Assembly: GCF_003751505.1 (NCBI RefSeq)
Contig: NZ_RJVB01000002.1
Span: 372,001-436,000, forward strand
Reading direction: 5' to 3'
Origin: Erwinia sp. JUb26
GTDB taxonomy: Bacteria > Pseudomonadota > Gammaproteobacteria > Enterobacterales > Enterobacteriaceae
Length of the DNA stretch: 64,000 bases
Shown here piece after piece: positions 29,682 to 38,461 of the stretch (its first letter is position 1; every line of letters begins with the position of its first letter). The position numbers and the translations under genes were made by a program. The notes below the pieces were generated by a model, which was not told where the DNA came from, searched no databases, and worked only from the letters and a program-made list of their open reading frames with translations.

Positions 29682-30506
29682 GTGTTTAAGCCAGTCATGA
29701 CTCGTTCAGTTACCGTTACCGCTACTGCACTGCTGCTGGGTTTGCTGCTCACCGGCTGCGATCAAAAAGCCGCCGACGGCCACCACATCAAAGTTGGCGT
29801 GATCAACGGCGCGGAACAGGATGTTGCAGAGGTGGCGAAAACCGTCGCCAAAGAGAAATACGGTCTGGATGTTGAACTGGTGGGTTTCAGCGGCTCTTTG
29901 CTGCCGAATGAACCCACAGCAGGCGGCGATCTGGATGCCAACGTTTTCCAGCACCGACCGTTCCTCGAGCAGGATAACAAAGCGCATGGCTACAACCTGG
30001 TTGCCGTTGGCAACACCTTCGTTTTCCCCATGGCGGGCTACTCAAAAAAAATCAAAACGATTAGCGAGCTGAAGGACGGCGATACCATCGCTATCCCCAA
30101 CGATGCCACCAACCTTGGCCGCGCACTGCTGCTGCTACAGAAAGAAAAGCTGATTACCCTCAAGCCCGATACCGGCCTGCTGCCAACCGCAGTCGACATC
30201 ACCGCGAACCCACTGCATCTGAAAATCATGGAACTGGAGGGCGCACAGCTGCCACGCGTGCTGGATGATGCCAAAGTGACGGTAGCGATTATCAGCACCA
30301 CCTACATTCAACAGACCGGGCTGAACCCGGTTCGTGACAGCGTATTTATTGAAGATAAGCAGTCACCCTATGTGAATATCATTGTGACTCGTGAAGAAAA
30401 TAAAGATGCGGAAAACGTTCGCGACTTTATTAAATCCTATCAGTCGCCGGAAGTGGCCGCCGCCGCAGATAAAATCTTTAACGGTGGTGCCGTAGCCGGC
30501 TGGTAA
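29682..30506 (+). CDS. nlpA: lipoprotein NlpA (MetQ/NlpA family)
   Basis: NlpA is an inner-membrane lipoprotein of the substrate-binding-protein fold, related to the methionine-binding MetQ. In E. coli it is not essential. The sequence tracks E. coli NlpA closely, including HIKVGVINGAEQDVAEVAK, ANVFQHRPFLEQDNKAHGY and STTYIQQTGLNPV. It has a lipoprotein signal with lipobox LLTGC (modified cysteine about residue 26). The start is a GTG at 29682 with AGGGA upstream; an earlier TTG (29661) and an ATG (29697) are also in frame. There are no ABC transporter genes beside it, which fits NlpA and not MetQ. Confidence 0.92.
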   Translation: MFKPVMTRSVTVTATALLLGLLLTGCDQKAADGHHIKVGVINGAEQDVAEVAKTVAKEKYGLDVELVGFSGSLLPNEPTAGGDLDANVFQHRPFLEQDNKAHGYNLVAVGNTFVFPMAGYSKKIKTISELKDGDTIAIPNDATNLGRALLLLQKEKLITLKPDTGLLPTAVDITANPLHLKIMELEGAQLPRVLDDAKVTVAIISTTYIQQTGLNPVRDSVFIEDKQSPYVNIIVTREENKDAENVRDFIKSYQSPEVAAAADKIFNGGAVAGW

Positions 30507-30638
30507 ACCGGCACTGCATCATCAGCGCTACGGAGATGTCGTTAGTTGTTTAGATTACTAAAATCAGATATTTGTGAAAAACCGCACAGTATCTGGATAA
30601 TCTTTAGCGACGCCGCCGACCGTTGATCGCGATCAAGA

Positions 30639-30668
30639 AGGATCATACCTGCTCATCGGTATGATCCT
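30639..30668 (+). terminator. strong hairpin downstream of nlpA
   Basis: The perfect 11-base stem AGGATCATACC/GGTATGATCCT has an eight-base loop and is about 130 bases past nlpA. There is no T-run, so it may be an operator-like dyad or an mRNA-stabilising hairpin and not a simple terminator. Confidence 0.45.
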
Positions 30669-30784
30669 CCCTGTAAACCGAATGTCACGATCTGAAACCG
30701 CTTTCCGGCCTCGTTTCCGACCATTTTCAGCGACGGAGTACCTGCTTAAGACAAGGGTAAGCAATCTCAAAATGACTTTGCTTA

Positions 30785-31615
30785 ATGACGGGCAACATGG
30801 ATGAGCTGCCGATGCGATACAACATTAACGCCAGTCTTATTTATGACGCAGCGGACGGAAGCATTTTGCTGCCGGACAGCAGCACACCTGATACTCAACT
30901 CTCAATTACCGCCAGCGCACTGCTGTTGTTTTTTCTACAGCATCAGGAGGTTGTCAGCCGGAATGAAGTGTTAAAAAAAGTCTGGGATGACAAAGGATTA
31001 ACGTCGTCTAACAGCAATCTCAATCAATATCTCAGCCTGCTGCGCAAAACATTTCGCCACTACGGCATCGATAATATTATCCTGACTATTTCGCGGGGTA
31101 ACCTGCAGCTGAATCCGGATATCGCCATCGAACCGCAGGTTGATTCTCTTCCCCACGCGGCACCGGAGGCCGAAAATGCTGCACAGACAGTGGCAATCCC
31201 CACAGAAGATAAACAGCATTCCGTTGCGGAACGGGGCCGCTGGAAAATTCACTGGAATATAGCCAGCGTAGCACTGATTATTTTATCGCTATTGATTCTA
31301 CCATTAACCTTAATCAATCGCCTTAACCCGATTTTTGTTTCGCCGGTGTCCGATTCAGAGCAGGGATGCGAATTAATAGGTACCACGGATATGATCGGTA
31401 CGGTTACTATTCTCGCTTACGAAAATAACTTCGCGAGCGTTTTACGACGACTCAATCTCACCTGTAATTCCGGGCAGCGATACGTTTTCTTTTACGATGA
31501 CAAATTACAGACCCGAGGGTTAGGTCGTGTTTTCCTCGCCCACTGCGCCAGCCACAATACGGTTTCCTATGGATACTGCGATAACTACTTTTATTATTCA
31601 TGGGTTCCACAATGA
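30785..31615 (+). CDS. MarT/CadC/ToxR-like membrane-bound transcriptional regulator
   Basis: The 276 residues have an N-terminal winged-helix OmpR/PhoB-type DNA-binding domain (about 10-112), with SRNEVLKKVWDDKGLTSSNS and LNQYLSLLRKTFRHYGID. A linker follows, then one membrane helix (about 158-178, ASVALIILSLLILPL) and a periplasmic domain of about 95 residues containing four cysteines. This layout lets the protein sense outside the membrane and act on DNA directly, as CadC, ToxR and Salmonella MarT do. It overlaps the FidL-like gene by four bases, as MarT and FidL pair in Salmonella. A shorter start at 30812 (MRYNINASL) is equally possible. It is probably the regulator of the downstream cut operon, by position only. 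Confidence 0.82.
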   Translation: MTGNMDELPMRYNINASLIYDAADGSILLPDSSTPDTQLSITASALLLFFLQHQEVVSRNEVLKKVWDDKGLTSSNSNLNQYLSLLRKTFRHYGIDNIILTISRGNLQLNPDIAIEPQVDSLPHAAPEAENAAQTVAIPTEDKQHSVAERGRWKIHWNIASVALIILSLLILPLTLINRLNPIFVSPVSDSEQGCELIGTTDMIGTVTILAYENNFASVLRRLNLTCNSGQRYVFFYDDKLQTRGLGRVFLAHCASHNTVSYGYCDNYFYYSWVPQ

Positions 31616-32130
31616 GAAACTATCCCAAATCGCTTTTTACTCTGTCGCTGCTGATATTCAGCGCGGCGGCAGCCTTTACCGCCTGGCGACTGGTTCCACA
31701 GCAGGCCTCAGCCCTGATTGACTGCTCCGCCAGAGTCATTATGCGCTTTGAAAATATGGACCAGGAAAACGTTAACGGTACCGTTCATTTCAACTTCGGT
31801 TCGCAGGGGGAGGGCTCCATGGTCGTGGAAGGCTATACGGATTCAGAGCGGGGCTCGCTCTACCTGCAGCGCTACGTTAAATTTACCTACAACATCAGGC
31901 ACATCTCCGCAGCGGAAAAGCACTACATCATCAACCAGTGGCAAGCGAGCGCCTCTACGATCGATCGGTCACCCGATATTATTTTCGACTATTTTATGCG
32001 CGAGATGTCAGACAGTCGCGACGGCCTGTTTCTGAATGCCCGCTGGCTGAGTAGCAAAGCCGTGATGCTCAGCTCAATCAACTCACCGTTGTATATCTGC
32101 ACCTTAAAATCCGATAACGCATTCAACTAA
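31612..32130 (+). CDS. FidL-like membrane-anchored protein
   Basis: The 172 residues begin MRNYPKSLFTLSLLIFSAAAAF, giving one N-terminal membrane anchor (about 7-25) and a periplasmic domain that contains a beta-rich stretch (NVNGTVHFNFGSQGEGSMVVEGY). The size and position fit the FidL-like family, whose genes sit next to ToxR-type regulators such as marT. The start is ATGA, overlapping the stop of the regulator gene, so the two are translationally coupled. The function of FidL is not known; it may modulate signal sensing by its partner. An ATG 12 bases earlier is in frame but is not the overlapping start. Confidence 0.72.
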   Translation: MRNYPKSLFTLSLLIFSAAAAFTAWRLVPQQASALIDCSARVIMRFENMDQENVNGTVHFNFGSQGEGSMVVEGYTDSERGSLYLQRYVKFTYNIRHISAAEKHYIINQWQASASTIDRSPDIIFDYFMREMSDSRDGLFLNARWLSSKAVMLSSINSPLYICTLKSDNAFN

Positions 32131-32548
32131 TTTCTTCCCTCTATCCTTACAACACCGCGACGGATAAACAGCACTTTATGTCTTTATTAAATGAGCCTGC
32201 CCTCACTGAAATATGAGACACGACACAGTTTTATGGGCCATTGTCTTTACTCATATTCAAACCATTAGCATCGGGCTAACAAAGTAACACTTCGCTCGCC
32301 TGCGTTAAAAACCCACATTATTAATCGACTACGGTTCAATTAAAAACCAGCACAGACACATAAATTCCGTGCATGAGAGCGCTAAATTTCAGATTTAAAA
32401 ACTAAATACATCAATAATCCGAATTTAAATTTTGATTTCCATCTCAGGGGATATAGTGAGCTTCAGAGTATTCGTGACGCATTTTATCGCCTCAGGGCAA
32501 CAGTTTGATGCGCCTGGTTTTTTTTATAGCCTGATTAAGGATAAACTG
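32131..32548 (+). promoter_or_regulatory. long upstream region of the cut operon
   Basis: This is an AT-rich gap of 418 bases before the aldehyde dehydrogenase start. It probably carries the operon promoter and the regulator site. I see no clear CRP or FNR half-sites at consensus quality. Its last part contains a hairpin followed by eight T (annotated separately). An in-frame extension of the dehydrogenase frame from 32432 crosses this hairpin and is not coding. Confidence 0.5.
32493..32525 (+). terminator. attenuator-like hairpin with T-run in the cut leader
   Basis: CAGGGC and GCGCCTG can pair as six base pairs with one bulge around an 11-base loop, immediately followed by GG and eight T (32518-32525). 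It lies 24 bases before the dehydrogenase ATG, so any transcript must read through it. It could be a conditional attenuator. The stem is short, so confidence is moderate. Confidence 0.4.
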
Positions 32549-33922
32549 ATGACGATTGATAAGGATTTACTGTCCCGGCAAAACGCCCGCGACCTGGTGC
32601 GCGAAGCTAAGAAAGCTCAGGCGATCCTGACCACATTCTCACAACAGCAAATCGATGAGATCATAAAAAGCGTTGCGGAGGCGGCTTCAGCGCAGGCGGA
32701 ACCTCTGGCCAGGCTGGCCTGTGAAGAAACGGGCTTTGGTAACTGGCAGGATAAAGTCCTGAAAAACACCTTTGCATCAACCTTTCTTTATGAATCGATT
32801 AAAGACATGAAAACCGTGGGCATTATCCACGAAGACCATGAGAAAAAAGTGATGGATGTTGGCGTGCCTTTAGGCGTGATCTGCGCGCTGGTCCCTTCCA
32901 CTAATCCCACATCAACCATCTTTTACAAAAGCATTATCGCGCTGAAATCCGGCAACGCGATCGTCTTCTCTCCGCATCCCGGCGCACGTGAATGCAGCTG
33001 GAAAGCCATCGAAATCGTTAAAAATGCTGCAGAAGCGGCGGGCGCACCTGCGGGCATCGTCAGCGGTATTACCGAACTGACCCTGGATGCCACCCAGGAA
33101 CTGATGCGCAGCAAGGACGTTTCTCTTATTCTGGCCACCGGCGGCGAAGGCATGGTCAGGGCGGCCTACGCCTCCGGCACGCCGACGATTAGCGGTGGGC
33201 CGGGTAACGGCCCCGCCTTTATCGAACGCACCGCAGACGTACATCAGGCGGTGAAAGACATCATCACCAGTAAAACATTCGACAACGGGGTTATCTGCGC
33301 TTCCGAGCAGTCGATTATCGTCGAGCGCTGCATCTGGGACGACGTTCAGCGCGAGCTGAAGGCCCAGGGCGCTTATTTTATGAATGATGATGAGAGCGCA
33401 AAAATCTCCGCGCTGCTGATGCGCGCCAATAACACCATCAATCCCGAAACGGTGGGGAAAACCGCGCTGACCATCAGCCAGATGGCCGGCTTCAGGGCGC
33501 CGACCAATACCCGCGTACTCGTTTCTCTGCAAACCGTGGTATCAAAACAAAACCCCTTCTCGCGGGAAAAACTGTGCCCGGTGCTGGGAATGTACGTTGA
33601 GAATGACTGGAAGTCTGCCTGCAACCGCGTTGTTGAGCTGTTAAACAACGAAGGGCTCGGCCACACGCTAGTGCTCCACACCCGCAATCAGGAAGTGATC
33701 CGCCAGTTCAGCCTGGAAAAACCCGTCCACCGCATTCTGATCAACACCCCGGCTGCACTGGGCGCCATTGGCGCCACCACCAATCTGACTCCAGCCCTGA
33801 CCCTGGGATGCGGCGCCATCGGCGGTGGCTCCACCTCCGATAACGTCGGCCCCATGAACCTGCTCAACATTCGCAAAGTGGGCTTCGGCGTCCGTTCTAT
33901 CGACGACCTGCGTCAGTCGTAA
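32549..33922 (+). CDS. CoA-acylating acetaldehyde dehydrogenase of the choline-utilisation operon (CutF-like)
   Basis: This enzyme oxidises acetaldehyde with NAD and CoA to acetyl-CoA; acetaldehyde is the product CutC makes from choline. The 457 residues start MTIDKDLLSRQNARDLV with AAGGA seven bases upstream. They align along their length with the aldehyde dehydrogenase half of AdhE: NAIVFSPHPGARE, LILATGGEGMVRAAY and NGVICASEQS with catalytic Cys250. Compared with AdhE there is no added N- or C-terminal tail, so no encapsulation peptide is visible. No alcohol dehydrogenase domain follows, so NADH must be reoxidised by enzymes encoded elsewhere. It is the first gene of the operon. Confidence 0.9.
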   Translation: MTIDKDLLSRQNARDLVREAKKAQAILTTFSQQQIDEIIKSVAEAASAQAEPLARLACEETGFGNWQDKVLKNTFASTFLYESIKDMKTVGIIHEDHEKKVMDVGVPLGVICALVPSTNPTSTIFYKSIIALKSGNAIVFSPHPGARECSWKAIEIVKNAAEAAGAPAGIVSGITELTLDATQELMRSKDVSLILATGGEGMVRAAYASGTPTISGGPGNGPAFIERTADVHQAVKDIITSKTFDNGVICASEQSIIVERCIWDDVQRELKAQGAYFMNDDESAKISALLMRANNTINPETVGKTALTISQMAGFRAPTNTRVLVSLQTVVSKQNPFSREKLCPVLGMYVENDWKSACNRVVELLNNEGLGHTLVLHTRNQEVIRQFSLEKPVHRILINTPAALGAIGATTNLTPALTLGCGAIGGGSTSDNVGPMNLLNIRKVGFGVRSIDDLRQS

Positions 33923-34067
33923 TTTCCCAGGCCGTCAATAATGCCCGACAGCCGCGGGCAGCCATCCCCAAACTCTGAACTACGGTCACCGCTTTACGGG
34001 TGGCCGCTACCGCGAGCACCGTTCGTGCCCGTATTCAGAAAGACTGGAATAGATTCAGGAGAGTAAT

Positions 34068-36548
34068 ATGGAACATGATACTTTATTAGCGACTCCCGCG
34101 CAGAAACACGCGCTGAAACACAGCTTCAGTGCCACAGAAAGCGCTGTCAATCAGCCTGCCGATACCGTTATGGAAGGGCTTTCTCCACGGCTGCAGTATC
34201 TTCGAAAGCACTATCTTGAAGCCCGTCCGAGCGTCTCAATTTATCGCGCTCTGGCCTTTACCGAGGTGGTGAAAAACAACCCGGGCCTGCCGGTTATTCT
34301 GCTGCGGGCGAAAGCCTTCCGCCACGCCTGTGAAACGGCACCGATACTGATTCAGGACCAGGAACTGATCGTCGGCCATCCCTGCGGTAAGCCGCGTGCC
34401 GGTGCGTTCTCACCGGATATCGCCTGGCGCTGGGTGCGTGACGAGCTGGATACCATGGGCACGCGCCCGCAGGATCCTTTCGTCATCAGCGAAGAAGATA
34501 AAAAAACCATTCGTGAAGAAATCGTCCCCTTCTGGGAAGGCCGCTCCCTGGATGAAATCTGTGAAGCGCAGTATCGCGAAGCGGGAGTCTGGTCATTCAG
34601 CGGTGAAACCTTCGTCAGTGACCTCTCCTATCACCAGATTAACGGCGGCGGCGATACCTGCCCGGGCTACGACGTGCTGCTGTTTACCAAAGGGATGAAC
34701 GGCATCAAAGCCGATGCCGAGGCGCATCTGGCACAGCTGAGCATGGAAAACCCGGAGGATATCGATCGGATTTACTTTTACAAAGCGGCGATCGAAACCT
34801 GCACCGGTGTGGTTAACTACGCAAATCGCATCGCCCGCCGCGCAAGAGAACTGGCGGCGGCAGAGAAAAATCCGCAGCGTAAAGCCGAGCTGCAGACCAT
34901 CGCACAGGTGAATGAAAACGTCCCCGCTAACCCGCCCACAACGCTGCAGGAAGCGCTGCAAAGCATCTGGACCGTCGAATCACTGTTCGAAGTGGAAGAA
35001 AACCAGACCGGCCTGTCCCTGGGACGCGTAGATCAATACTGCTATCCGATGTATGAAGCGGATATCCGCGAAGGTCGCCTCACCGAGGAAACAGCCCTGG
35101 AGATGATGGAAGCCTTTATCATCAAATGTGCCGAGCTGATGTGGATGTCCAGTGAGGCCGGTGCGAAGTACTTTGCCGGTTATCAACCCTTCATCAACCT
35201 CACGGTCGGCGGCCAGAAACGCGCGGGTGGCGATGCCTGTAACGACCTCACCTATCTGATCATGGACGCGGTGCGCTTTGTGAAAGTGTACCAGCCGTCG
35301 CTGGCATGCCGTATTCACAACCAGTCACCGCAGAAATACATGGAAAAAATCGTCGACGTGGTGAAAGCGGGAATGGGCTTCCCGGCCTGTCACTTCGATG
35401 ATTCGCACATCCGTATGATGCTTCGCAAAGGCTTTGATTTTGACGACGCACGCGATTACTGCCTGATGGGCTGCGTGGAGCCGCAAAAATCCGGCCGTAT
35501 CTATCAGTGGACCTCCACAGGCTACACCCAGTGGCCCATGGCCATTGAATTCGTGCTGAACCGGGGACGCATGGTGCTGTTCGACAGCCATCAGGGCCTT
35601 GATACCGGCGCTCTACGTGAGCTGCGCACTTTCGAACAGTTTGACGCCGCCGTTAAGCAGCAGGTCGAGCATATCGTTCGCCTGTCGGCAATCGGCACCG
35701 TGATAAGCCAGCGCGTACACCGCGACGTAGCACCAAAACCGCTGATGTCGCTGTTGGTTGAGGGCTGCATGGAAAGCGGTAAAGACGTTGCCGCAGGCGG
35801 CGCGATGATCAACCACGGCCCCGGCCTGATCTTCTCCGGGCTGGCGACCTATGTCGACTCCATGGCGGCCATTCGTAAGCTGGTTTACGAAGATAAAAAA
35901 TACACCCTGGAACAGCTGCGTGATGCGCTGCTGGCCAACTTCGAAGGCTACGAGGCGATGCGCCGCGACTGTCTGAACGCGCCGAAATACGGCAATGACG
36001 ATAACTACGTTGACCAGTATGCCGCAGACATTACCGAGTGGACCGAGAAAGAGTGCCGGAAGTACGACATGCTCTATTCCACACTCAGCCACGGTACGCT
36101 GTCGATCTCCAACAATACGCCTATCGGTGAACTGACCAACGCCACGCCTAACGGTCGCCTGGCCTGGATGCCGCTGTCTGACGGAATCAGTCCAACTCAG
36201 GGCGCCGACAAACAGGGCCCAACGGCGATCATCAAGTCGGTAAGCAAAATGAACGTGGAGACCATGAATATCGGCATGGTGCACAACTTCAAGTTCCTGA
36301 AAGGGCTGCTCGATACGCCAGAAGGCCGCTTTGGGCTGATCACACTGCTGCGCACCGCCTCGATTATGGGCAACGGCCAGATGCAGTTCAGCTACGTCGA
36401 CAACGAGGTGTTGAAAAAAGCGCAGCTGGAACCCGAAAAGTACCGCGACCTGATCGTTCGCGTTGCGGGCTACAGCGCCTACTTCGTTGAGCTGTGCAAA
36501 GAAGTTCAGGATGAAATTATCAGCCGCACGGTCATTGACGGGTTCTGA
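34068..36548 (+). CDS. cutC: choline trimethylamine-lyase (glycyl radical enzyme) CutC
   Basis: CutC cleaves choline to trimethylamine and acetaldehyde by radical chemistry. The 826 residues contain all functional positions reported for the Desulfovibrio alaskensis enzyme at a constant offset of 20. These are Tyr188 and Asp196 ([10 protein letters not shown]), thiyl Cys469 and Glu471 (MGCVEP), Thr482 ([11 protein letters not shown]) and radical Gly801 (RVAGYSA, 25 residues from the end). The Tyr/Asp pair and Thr mark choline specificity and separate CutC from glycerol or propanediol dehydratases. The length is that of the short CutC form; there is no N-terminal extension. AGGAG lies seven bases before the ATG. 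It is followed by its activase. Confidence 0.95.
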   Translation: MEHDTLLATPAQKHALKHSFSATESAVNQPADTVMEGLSPRLQYLRKHYLEARPSVSIYRALAFTEVVKNNPGLPVILLRAKAFRHACETAPILIQDQELIVGHPCGKPRAGAFSPDIAWRWVRDELDTMGTRPQDPFVISEEDKKTIREEIVPFWEGRSLDEICEAQYREAGVWSFSGETFVSDLSYHQINGGGDTCPGYDVLLFTKGMNGIKADAEAHLAQLSMENPEDIDRIYFYKAAIETCTGVVNYANRIARRARELAAAEKNPQRKAELQTIAQVNENVPANPPTTLQEALQSIWTVESLFEVEENQTGLSLGRVDQYCYPMYEADIREGRLTEETALEMMEAFIIKCAELMWMSSEAGAKYFAGYQPFINLTVGGQKRAGGDACNDLTYLIMDAVRFVKVYQPSLACRIHNQSPQKYMEKIVDVVKAGMGFPACHFDDSHIRMMLRKGFDFDDARDYCLMGCVEPQKSGRIYQWTSTGYTQWPMAIEFVLNRGRMVLFDSHQGLDTGALRELRTFEQFDAAVKQQVEHIVRLSAIGTVISQRVHRDVAPKPLMSLLVEGCMESGKDVAAGGAMINHGPGLIFSGLATYVDSMAAIRKLVYEDKKYTLEQLRDALLANFEGYEAMRRDCLNAPKYGNDDNYVDQYAADITEWTEKECRKYDMLYSTLSHGTLSISNNTPIGELTNATPNGRLAWMPLSDGISPTQGADKQGPTAIIKSVSKMNVETMNIGMVHNFKFLKGLLDTPEGRFGLITLLRTASIMGNGQMQFSYVDNEVLKKAQLEPEKYRDLIVRVAGYSAYFVELCKEVQDEIISRTVIDGF

Positions 36549-36607
36549 GAATAAGCAACAGGAAAGAGAGATGAACAGGGACGTTCACATTGATGCATGA
36601 GGTAGAG

Positions 36608-37555
36608 ATGATAACCACTAAGGAACTGACCGGGCGGATTTTCAATATCCAAAAATACTCTATTTATGATGGTGATGGCATCCGCACGCTGATTTTTTTT
36701 AAAGGTTGCAATATCACCTGCCCGTGGTGCTCTAACCCGGAGGGCCTGACCGGCAGCTTCCAGGTGATGTACTCTCACGACAAGTGCAATGACTGCGGGG
36801 ATTGCATCAGCGTTTGTCCGTCAGGGACCCACTACCGGGCCAATATCAACGGCGTCATGAAGCATTTCATCAACAGGGAAGCGGGCTGCATCGGTTGCAG
36901 AAAATGCGAAGAAATCTGTACCCGCGATGCCATCAGCATCGTCGGCAGAGATTACACCGTGAGCGAGTTGATGGAGGTGATCATGCAGGACTACTTTTTC
37001 TATACCTCTTCTGGCGGTGGCGTCACTATCGGCGGCGGTGAGATGAGCCTGCAAACGGATTTCGCCGTGGCGCTGTTCAGTGAATGCAAAAAAGTGATGA
37101 TCAATACGGCGGTAGAAACGCAGGGAACAACACCGCTGGAAAACTATAAAAAGTTGGCAGCCGTCACGGACACCTTTTTATTCGATCTGAAAGAAATGGA
37201 TAGCGCCAACCACAAAGCGCTATTCGGCATGGGCAACGAACGCGTTAAGCGAAATCTGGAATGGCTGGTTGATTCGGGTGCCAGTGTCATTGTCCGGATT
37301 CCGCTGGTGCGCGGCTATAACGATTCGGAAGAGTCCGTTATTTCGGCCATAGATTACGTAAAAAAACTTTCCCATCGCGGCAATATCCTCCGCATTGATA
37401 TCCTCCCTTACCATCAATTGGGAAAAAGTAAATACCAAAAACTGGATATGAACTACCCGATAATAAATGACCCGTCATATACATCGGCAGAGCTAAACCA
37501 AATGGAATCCCGATTTAAAAATTTTGATTTTGACATTCGTTTAGTTCGACATTAA
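36608..37555 (+). CDS. cutD: choline TMA-lyase activating enzyme (radical SAM) CutD
   Basis: CutD uses S-adenosylmethionine to install the glycyl radical in CutC. The 315 residues have the radical SAM cysteines Cys34, Cys38 and Cys41 (GCNITCPWC). A ferredoxin-like insert has two more cluster sites: Cys60, 63, 66, 70 (CNDCGDCISVC) and Cys94, 97, 100, 104 (CIGCRKCEEIC). This three-cluster layout is typical of glycyl radical dehydratase/lyase activases. The start at 36608 has GAGG five bases upstream; TTG 36590 and ATG 36593 are in frame but lack spacing. It lies 59 bases after cutC. A nine-codon open frame with its own AGGA site (36571-36600) lies in that gap. Confidence 0.95.
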   Translation: MITTKELTGRIFNIQKYSIYDGDGIRTLIFFKGCNITCPWCSNPEGLTGSFQVMYSHDKCNDCGDCISVCPSGTHYRANINGVMKHFINREAGCIGCRKCEEICTRDAISIVGRDYTVSELMEVIMQDYFFYTSSGGGVTIGGGEMSLQTDFAVALFSECKKVMINTAVETQGTTPLENYKKLAAVTDTFLFDLKEMDSANHKALFGMGNERVKRNLEWLVDSGASVIVRIPLVRGYNDSEESVISAIDYVKKLSHRGNILRIDILPYHQLGKSKYQKLDMNYPIINDPSYTSAELNQMESRFKNFDFDIRLVRH

Positions 37556-37590
37556 TTCAATGTATTTAAATAACAATCAGGAGTTTACCC

Positions 37591-38004
37591 ATGTCGTCTA
37601 AAAAGCAATGCTGGCTATGGCTGCTGCTGGTCATCGTCTCTGAAACCTCAGCAACCTCAACGTTAAAAATGTTCGATAACAGCGAAGGATTAACGAAAAC
37701 CCTGTTACTTGGGCTGATCATCGTCTTGTACTGCATCTGTTATTACTCTTTGTCCCGGGCGGTAAAAAATATCCCCGTCGGCCTGGCCTACGCCACCTGG
37801 TCAGGAACCGGCATTTTAACCGTCTCAACGCTGGGGATGCTGTTTTACGGCCAGCATCCTGATACGGCGGCGATTATCGGCATGCTGGTGATTGCCAGCG
37901 GCATCATTATTATGAATTTATTTTCCCGAATGGGCAGTGACGATACTGAAGATACGCCTGTTCAGCCACATGAACTCACAAAAGAAAGTTCGCCAACAGA
38001 CTAA
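37591..38004 (+). CDS. small multidrug resistance (SMR) family transporter subunit 1
   Basis: The 137 residues have four membrane helices and the SMR membrane-buried glutamate in helix 1 (IVSETSATST). A helix-3 segment AYATWSGTGILTV corresponds to EmrE AYAIWSGVGIV. A hydrophilic C-terminal tail of about 27 residues (SDDTEDTPVQPHELT) is longer than usual for the family. AGGAG lies upstream. It lies 35 bases after cutD and 12 bases before a second SMR gene, and such adjacent pairs often form heterodimers. SMR proteins export cationic compounds. In known choline-utilisation clusters SMR genes are also present, so movement of a quaternary or tertiary amine is a reasonable inference. Confidence 0.85.
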   Translation: MSSKKQCWLWLLLVIVSETSATSTLKMFDNSEGLTKTLLLGLIIVLYCICYYSLSRAVKNIPVGLAYATWSGTGILTVSTLGMLFYGQHPDTAAIIGMLVIASGIIIMNLFSRMGSDDTEDTPVQPHELTKESSPTD

Positions 38005-38016
38005 GAGGGTACGATC

Positions 38017-38346
38017 ATGGCTAATGTGGGATTTTTATGGCTGGCACTGTCGATCTGTTCCGAAATAACCGGCACCTCAATGATAAAAAAAACCTACGGC
38101 TTTAGTAAATTTTCACCTTCCGTTTTAGTTATTATTGCTTATGCCGTTTGCTATTTTGCGCTAACCAGGGCCATGAGTACCATCCCAGTCGGGGTTGCTT
38201 ATTCACTCTGGTGCGGATTCGGCATTGTTGGCGTTACACTGTGCTCAATGATTTTATATAAACAAAAACCTGATTTTCCGGCGATATTCGCCATGCTGTT
38301 GATTATTTCCGGCGGGGTAATTATGAATGCGTTCTCGACGTTGTGA
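38017..38346 (+). CDS. small multidrug resistance (SMR) family transporter subunit 2
   Basis: The 109 residues have four membrane helices and no tail. The essential helix-1 glutamate is in SICSEITGTSMIKK, and YSLWCGFGIVGVT matches the EmrE helix-3 motif with its tryptophan. It closely resembles EmrE in layout. It is the last gene of the cut operon, with its start 12 bases after subunit 1. The tailless form next to a tailed form suggests an asymmetric, oppositely inserted pair, as in other two-gene SMR systems. A role in export of trimethylamine or a related amine is inferred from context, not shown by sequence. Confidence 0.85.
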   Translation: MANVGFLWLALSICSEITGTSMIKKTYGFSKFSPSVLVIIAYAVCYFALTRAMSTIPVGVAYSLWCGFGIVGVTLCSMILYKQKPDFPAIFAMLLIISGGVIMNAFSTL

Positions 38347-38402
38347 ATCGGAAAATAAATTTATTATTATCCCTTCAATAAAATAAAGCTAACTTAATAA
38401 AA

Positions 38403-38441
38403 TGGCAGCGTAACAAGGTCTGTTGTTCCTGTTACGCTGCC
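38403..38441. terminator. strong hairpin between cut operon and UPF0149 gene
   Basis: The perfect 12-base stem TGGCAGCGTAAC/GTTACGCTGCCA has a 15-base loop. On the minus strand it is followed by ATTTTATTAAG, so it best serves the leftward UPF0149 gene. It also separates the two convergent units. Confidence 0.7.
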
Positions 38442-38461
38442 ACCAACGCTTAACCGTTAAA

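Noticed and set aside
34068..36548. CutC read as a pyruvate formate-lyase, glycerol or propanediol dehydratase
   Set aside because: The residues Tyr188, Asp196 and Thr482 in the CutC contexts [10 protein letters not shown] and GCVEP...YQWTSTGY point to choline lyase.
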